The notes under the pieces: model-generated
Seen by the model: the letters and a program-made list of their open reading frames with translations, nothing else
The model's database searches: none
Told to the model about the DNA's origin: nothing
Assembly (NCBI GenBank): GCA_019694685.1
Contig: JAIBBM010000001.1
Coordinates: 1-64,000 of the forward strand
Source: Leptospirales bacterium
Lineage (GTDB): Bacteria > Spirochaetota > Leptospiria > Leptospirales > Leptonemataceae
Reading direction: 5' to 3'
Length of the DNA stretch: 64,000 nucleotides
Shown here: positions 60,553 through 64,000 of the stretch, one piece after another
Numbering within the stretch: the stretch's first letter is position 1
How the letters are laid out: the number at the start of each line of letters is the position of its first letter
Translations under genes and position numbers: made by a program

Positions 60553-63138
60553 ATGACAAAAATGGGCCTGACGGTCGCCATCGTTCTTGGACTGCTTCTT
60601 GCGGTCTGCGCAGCATGGATTGCGCGCGAGTTACGCAATAGACGCAACCAGATCGCTCGTCAGTTGTTCCTGAGACACGGCTCCGTGATGCTTCTGATCA
60701 AACCTGACGACGGGAGGATTGCGTTTGCGAACCTGGCGGCGGCCCGCTTCTACGGCTATTCACCGCGTCAGCTCGAGTCCATGTCCGTCAAAGACCTGAA
60801 CACGCTGGGTCCAGCAGAAGTCCAGGCTGAACTGGATCGCGCGCGAAGGGAAGAGCGCAGCTACTTCCTTTTCCGGCATCGAGTTGCAAGCGGTGACATT
60901 CGCACGGTTCAAGTTCATTCTTCTCCGCTGGTCATCGATGGAGAAACCTTTTTGCTCTCCATCATTGATGACGTGACCCACCACGCGAAGCTAACAAAAG
61001 AGCGCGAAACCAGAGGGCGCGTTCTTGAACTGCTCGCTGCAAACGCTCCCCTGGAATCCATCCTCACTGAACTTGTACTGGCTTACGAAGATCTCGCGCC
61101 CGGTTCCATTTGCTCTATTCTTCTCACGGACAGTGAGGAGAGCACACTTCTTCCTGGTGCCGCTCCTGGTCTTCCCGAATGGTTCAATCATGAAGTGCAG
61201 GGACTCTCCACAGGAGAAGGCCAGGGATCGTGCGGAACGGCCATCGCGCGAAAGCAAAGAGTCATTGTTTCAAACATCGCAACGGATCCTTTGTGGGATA
61301 AATATCGCCATCTCGCAGAACGCGCAGGCCTTGCCGCATGCTGGTCCGAACCGATTTTTTCAGGATCAAGAAAAATCCTGGGATCATTTGCAATTTACTA
61401 CAAACAGGTTCGCGAGCCACACGAAGAAGATCTTCAACTCATCTCCAGGCACGCACAACTGGCCAGTCTCTGCATTGAACAAACGCAACTCCGCAGGCGC
61501 CAGCAACTGGCCGATCACGTATTTCAAAATACGGGAGAAGGAATTCTCATCACGGACGACAAAAGTCAGATCCTTGCGGCAAACCCTGCCTTCGGCAAAC
61601 TCACTGGCTATGAACCTGCTGAAATCCTTGGCAAAACACCCAGAATTCTTTCCTCCGGAAAACACCCGAAATCGTTCTACGAAGACATGTGGGGACAGAT
61701 CAGGAACACAGGCAAATGGAAGGGAGAAATCTGGAACAAACGTAAGAATGGAGAACTTTATCCTGAGCTGCTGAGCATCAGCACGGTATACACCAAAGGA
61801 TCTGTCATTGGATACTACGTGGCTATATTTACTGATATCTCCAACATCAAAGAAACAGAGGCTCGCCTTGACGAGCTGGCGTACCGCGATCCAATCACAG
61901 CGCTCGCCAATCGCTCCCTGTTTCAATTGCGACTCGCAGAAGCATTGCATCGCGCAGAAAGATCAGGCACTTCTGTGTGGATATTGCTCATTGACCTGGA
62001 TCGATTTAAGGATGTGAATGATGCGCTCGGTCACGAAGTTGGAAACAAACTGCTTGAGGCTGTAACAGGAAGATTTTTAGAAGTGCTCGAACCCGGGGAC
62101 TTGCTTGCGCGCATGGGAGGAGACGAGTTCGGCTTGCTCCTTGAAAACGCAGACGCTGGAAGAATCGCGCAACGGCTGCTCCATTCGCTAAACGCACCCG
62201 TCCATCTCAAAAGCGGAGACCAAATCGATGTGGGTGCAAGTGTGGGGATCAGTCAGTTTCCGCATGACGGTAACTCTGTTGAACAGCTCATACAGAATGC
62301 GGATGCTGCCCTCTATGATGCAAAGGCGTCCGGAAGAAGAACATTCCGATTTTACACCAGCACACTCACTGCCCGCGCGAAAGCCAGACTCTCTCTCGAA
62401 ACAAAACTGCGTCGTGCGCTGGAAAGAAACGAAATCCTTCTTCACTACCAGCCGCAGGTGAACATTCGCACAGGTAAAATTGTAGGAGTAGAAGCACTCG
62501 CTCGATGGCCGGACGGTGATCAAATGATTCCACCGGATCAATTTGTTCCGGTTGCAGAAGAATCGGGGCTGATTCTCCCGCTGGGTCAATCTCTCTTCCG
62601 AAAAGCATGCATGCAAGCACGACAATGGAATGACGCAGGCATCTCTCTCATGGTGGCTGTGAACCTTTCTGCCAGGCAATGTGCAAACGCTCGTCTCGCG
62701 CACGAAATCGCGGAAGTTATTCGCGAGACAGGAGTGAATCCAGAACAACTCGAACTTGAAATTACTGAAACTGCTCTGATGAGTCAGGGGCAAGATGCGC
62801 TCAATCTGCTGGAACAAATGAGAAAGATTGGAGTGCGCATGGCTCTAGACGATTTTGGAACAGGCTATTCTTCTCTGGCCTACCTCCGTCACTTTCCAGT
62901 CGATACTTTGAAGATTGACCGCAGTTTTATCAGCGAAATCCCCACCCACAACAGTGGTGCTGAAATCACATCCGCCATCATTCGCCTCGGGCATTCGTTG
63001 AACTTCACAGTGCTCGCAGAAGGCGTAGAAACAGAAGCACAGCTCGCGTTCCTTGCAAAACAAGAATGCGACCTCTACCAGGGCTACTACCGCGGACGAG
63101 CCGTCCCGCCGGAAGAAATCCCGGCTCTTCTGCAATAA
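60553..63138 (+). CDS. PAS-GAF-PAS-GGDEF-EAL cyclic-di-GMP protein
   Basis: 861 residues. One N-terminal helix (LTVAIVLGLLLAVCAAWIA) anchors it in the inner membrane; then PAS (about 40-140), GAF (about 155-315), second PAS (about 325-430, ending IFTDISNIKE), GGDEF with MGGDEF near 522 and EAL with VEALARW near 646, DDFGTGYSSLAYL. Both c-di-GMP synthesis and hydrolysis motifs are intact, and the C-terminus ends normally (GYYRGRAVPPEEI). The second PAS shares sequence with that of the protein at 14939 (RKNGELYPELLSIS), so they are paralogues. Confidence 0.9.
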   Translation: MTKMGLTVAIVLGLLLAVCAAWIARELRNRRNQIARQLFLRHGSVMLLIKPDDGRIAFANLAAARFYGYSPRQLESMSVKDLNTLGPAEVQAELDRARREERSYFLFRHRVASGDIRTVQVHSSPLVIDGETFLLSIIDDVTHHAKLTKERETRGRVLELLAANAPLESILTELVLAYEDLAPGSICSILLTDSEESTLLPGAAPGLPEWFNHEVQGLSTGEGQGSCGTAIARKQRVIVSNIATDPLWDKYRHLAERAGLAACWSEPIFSGSRKILGSFAIYYKQVREPHEEDLQLISRHAQLASLCIEQTQLRRRQQLADHVFQNTGEGILITDDKSQILAANPAFGKLTGYEPAEILGKTPRILSSGKHPKSFYEDMWGQIRNTGKWKGEIWNKRKNGELYPELLSISTVYTKGSVIGYYVAIFTDISNIKETEARLDELAYRDPITALANRSLFQLRLAEALHRAERSGTSVWILLIDLDRFKDVNDALGHEVGNKLLEAVTGRFLEVLEPGDLLARMGGDEFGLLLENADAGRIAQRLLHSLNAPVHLKSGDQIDVGASVGISQFPHDGNSVEQLIQNADAALYDAKASGRRTFRFYTSTLTARAKARLSLETKLRRALERNEILLHYQPQVNIRTGKIVGVEALARWPDGDQMIPPDQFVPVAEESGLILPLGQSLFRKACMQARQWNDAGISLMVAVNLSARQCANARLAHEIAEVIRETGVNPEQLELEITETALMSQGQDALNLLEQMRKIGVRMALDDFGTGYSSLAYLRHFPVDTLKIDRSFISEIPTHNSGAEITSAIIRLGHSLNFTVLAEGVETEAQLAFLAKQECDLYQGYYRGRAVPPEEIPALLQ

Positions 63139-63158
63139 ACCCATCGAATACTTAGTGC

Positions 63159-63212
63159 TTGACAAACCTAACACCGTTAGTTTTATTGTCCCCAGACAGC
63201 TAACACTGTTAG
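63159..63212 (+). promoter_or_regulatory. Promoter with two palindromic operators ahead of the desaturase gene
   Basis: TTGACA at 63159-63164 is a consensus -35; 17 bases on, TTTATT (63182-63187) is a fair -10. Palindrome CTAACACCGTTAG (63168-63180) lies in the spacer between them, and CTAACACTGTTAG (63200-63212), a perfect 13-mer palindrome about its central base, overlaps the start of the ribosome binding site AGGAG. They are 32 bases apart (about three helical turns), the classic layout for a TetR/FadR-type repressor binding on one face. No regulator gene is in the window. Confidence 0.6.
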
Positions 63213-63220
63213 GAGTAATT

Positions 63221-64000
63221 ATGGAACCGAGACTCACTTTACCGGCCGTTCGGGATACGATCTCGAAAGAATCTTTGCGTAATCCCACATGGAAAGGATT
63301 GCTATACTTTGCACGAGACATCGCAGTCTACGCTGCCATTCTGGTTGGACTCTATTCGACAGACGCCTGGTATTTCCTGGTGCCTCTGTGGATTCTGGCA
63401 GGCCTGGCCGTGAGCGGCCTTTTCATCATCGGTCATGACGCCGCGCACGGGGCACTTTTCAAAAATCAGAAGCTGGCGTATTTGATCGGACAAATATCCA
63501 TGCTACCTTCCCTGCACGCGTATCACCAGTGGGTATACGGACACAATCGGATTCACCATGGCCATACCATCAAGATGGAAGGCGACTTTGTCTGGCGCCC
63601 AACTTCCCCCGCTCAGTATCGCGACCTTTCCTGGGCAGGAAAGATTTGGCACAGAATCACATGGTCTGCGATCGGCTCTGGCATCTACTATCTAGTTCAA
63701 ATCTGGTTTGGAGGAATGATCCTGTTCGTCGCGCAGACGAAAGGCGCAAAGCGAGATAGAATTCTGATCATTCTGGCAGCAATCGCGATGATTGCCGTTC
63801 CAATCGCACTGTTTCCAACCTGGCAGGCAGGCCTCTGGGTGGCCGTGAAGCTGGGCGTCATTCCATTTCTTGCATTCAACTACTGCATTGGATTCTCTGT
63901 CTATGTTCATCATATCCATGACTTCATTCCATGGAAGAAGCACAAAGACTGGACGCCGTTCTACGGACAGATGCTTGGAACTGTGAACTACCACATTCCT
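63221..64000 (+). CDS. Fatty acid desaturase, membrane type (partial, runs off the window)
   Basis: 260 codons present, still open at 64000. The enzyme family inserts a double bond into acyl-lipid chains at a di-iron site. Histidine boxes: HDAAHG near residue 75, and the second box GHNRIHHGHT near residue 105; the third (HHxxH/NYHIPHH type) begins at the very end of the window. Two hydrophobic hairpins flank the boxes (YAAILVGLYSTDAWYFLVPL, then the region after 155). Starts at ATG 63221 with a strong ribosome binding site (AGGAG, six bases upstream), immediately after the second palindromic operator. Regiospecificity (delta-9, delta-12) cannot be told. Confidence 0.85.
   Translation, partial: MEPRLTLPAVRDTISKESLRNPTWKGLLYFARDIAVYAAILVGLYSTDAWYFLVPLWILAGLAVSGLFIIGHDAAHGALFKNQKLAYLIGQISMLPSLHAYHQWVYGHNRIHHGHTIKMEGDFVWRPTSPAQYRDLSWAGKIWHRITWSAIGSGIYYLVQIWFGGMILFVAQTKGAKRDRILIILAAIAMIAVPIALFPTWQAGLWVAVKLGVIPFLAFNYCIGFSVYVHHIHDFIPWKKHKDWTPFYGQMLGTVNYHIP

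Noticed and set aside
1..64000. CRISPR arrays, insertion sequences or prophage
   Set aside because: No regularly spaced repeats of suitable size, no transposase or integrase and no phage structural genes were found.

Overview
The window looks like chromosome of a Gram-negative, probably spirochaetal bacterium, perhaps in the order Leptospirales but outside Leptospira itself. This is inference. The grounds are several lipoproteins with loose spirochaete-style lipoboxes (SFACS, NSSCA, TANCG, MVGCP), a secreted lipoprotein resembling the leptospiral LIC_13355 family, a membrane kinase-receiver-cyclase fusion, many two-gene overlaps of ATGA/GTGA type, and mid-range GC by eye. Most of it is ordinary, densely packed chromosome. 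There are no insertion sequences, prophage or CRISPR arrays; one tRNA-Arg(CCU) lies at 21066-21138.

Layout. 1-8.1 kb: a partial hydrolase, a NudB-type Nudix enzyme, a secreted protein, a lytic transglycosylase, an operon of two MaoC-like dehydratases with DUF4234 and PhoD-like phosphatase genes, an SRPBCC protein and an MgtA-type P-ATPase. 8.1-14 kb (minus strand): a vitamin B12 region with cstA, cobS and cobC, then a cobalamin-riboswitch-like leader with its own attenuator, then two secreted lipoproteins and a DUF6580 membrane protein. 14-24 kb: HMG-CoA lyase, a PAS-GGDEF-EAL protein with a frameshifted tail, Bcp peroxiredoxin, EngB, a patatin-like protein, a GT-C glycosyltransferase, an ICMT-type methyltransferase, tRNA-Arg, prfA, a TMEM175 channel, a decayed sensor gene and a CE1-type esterase. 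24-35 kb: quinone-oxidoreductase-like protein, pyruvate kinase, aldo/keto reductase, glutamate dehydrogenase, chemoreceptor, IlvE, a papain-like protease with FN3 domains and an APC permease. 35-49.7 kb: the kinase-receiver-cyclase, DUF72, two wall-lytic-type proteins, an ECF sigma factor with a zinc-finger partner, MscS, a LemA/TPM/TPM/SGNH/barrel operon and a SpoIIE-type phosphatase. 49.7-58.9 kb (minus strand): a five-gene ATP-grasp, alpha-E, transglutaminase and DUF2126 cluster. 59-64 kb: an sbtA remnant with an intact sbtB, a CcmH-like protein, a second GGDEF-EAL protein and a fatty acid desaturase behind a double palindromic operator.

The best candidate for an undescribed system is the riboswitch-led trio at 8137-10432 (lipoprotein, LIC_13355-like lipoprotein, DUF6580 membrane protein), lying just downstream of cobS-cobC. 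A surface-to-membrane corrinoid capture and uptake route would fit. The amidoligase-type cluster at 49.7-58.9 kb is a known but functionally unresolved system, present here with both a fused and a split ATP-grasp/alpha-E module. Four genes are visibly broken or truncated: the GGDEF-EAL tail, a GAF/ATPase sensor, a DUF1272 protein and sbtA.
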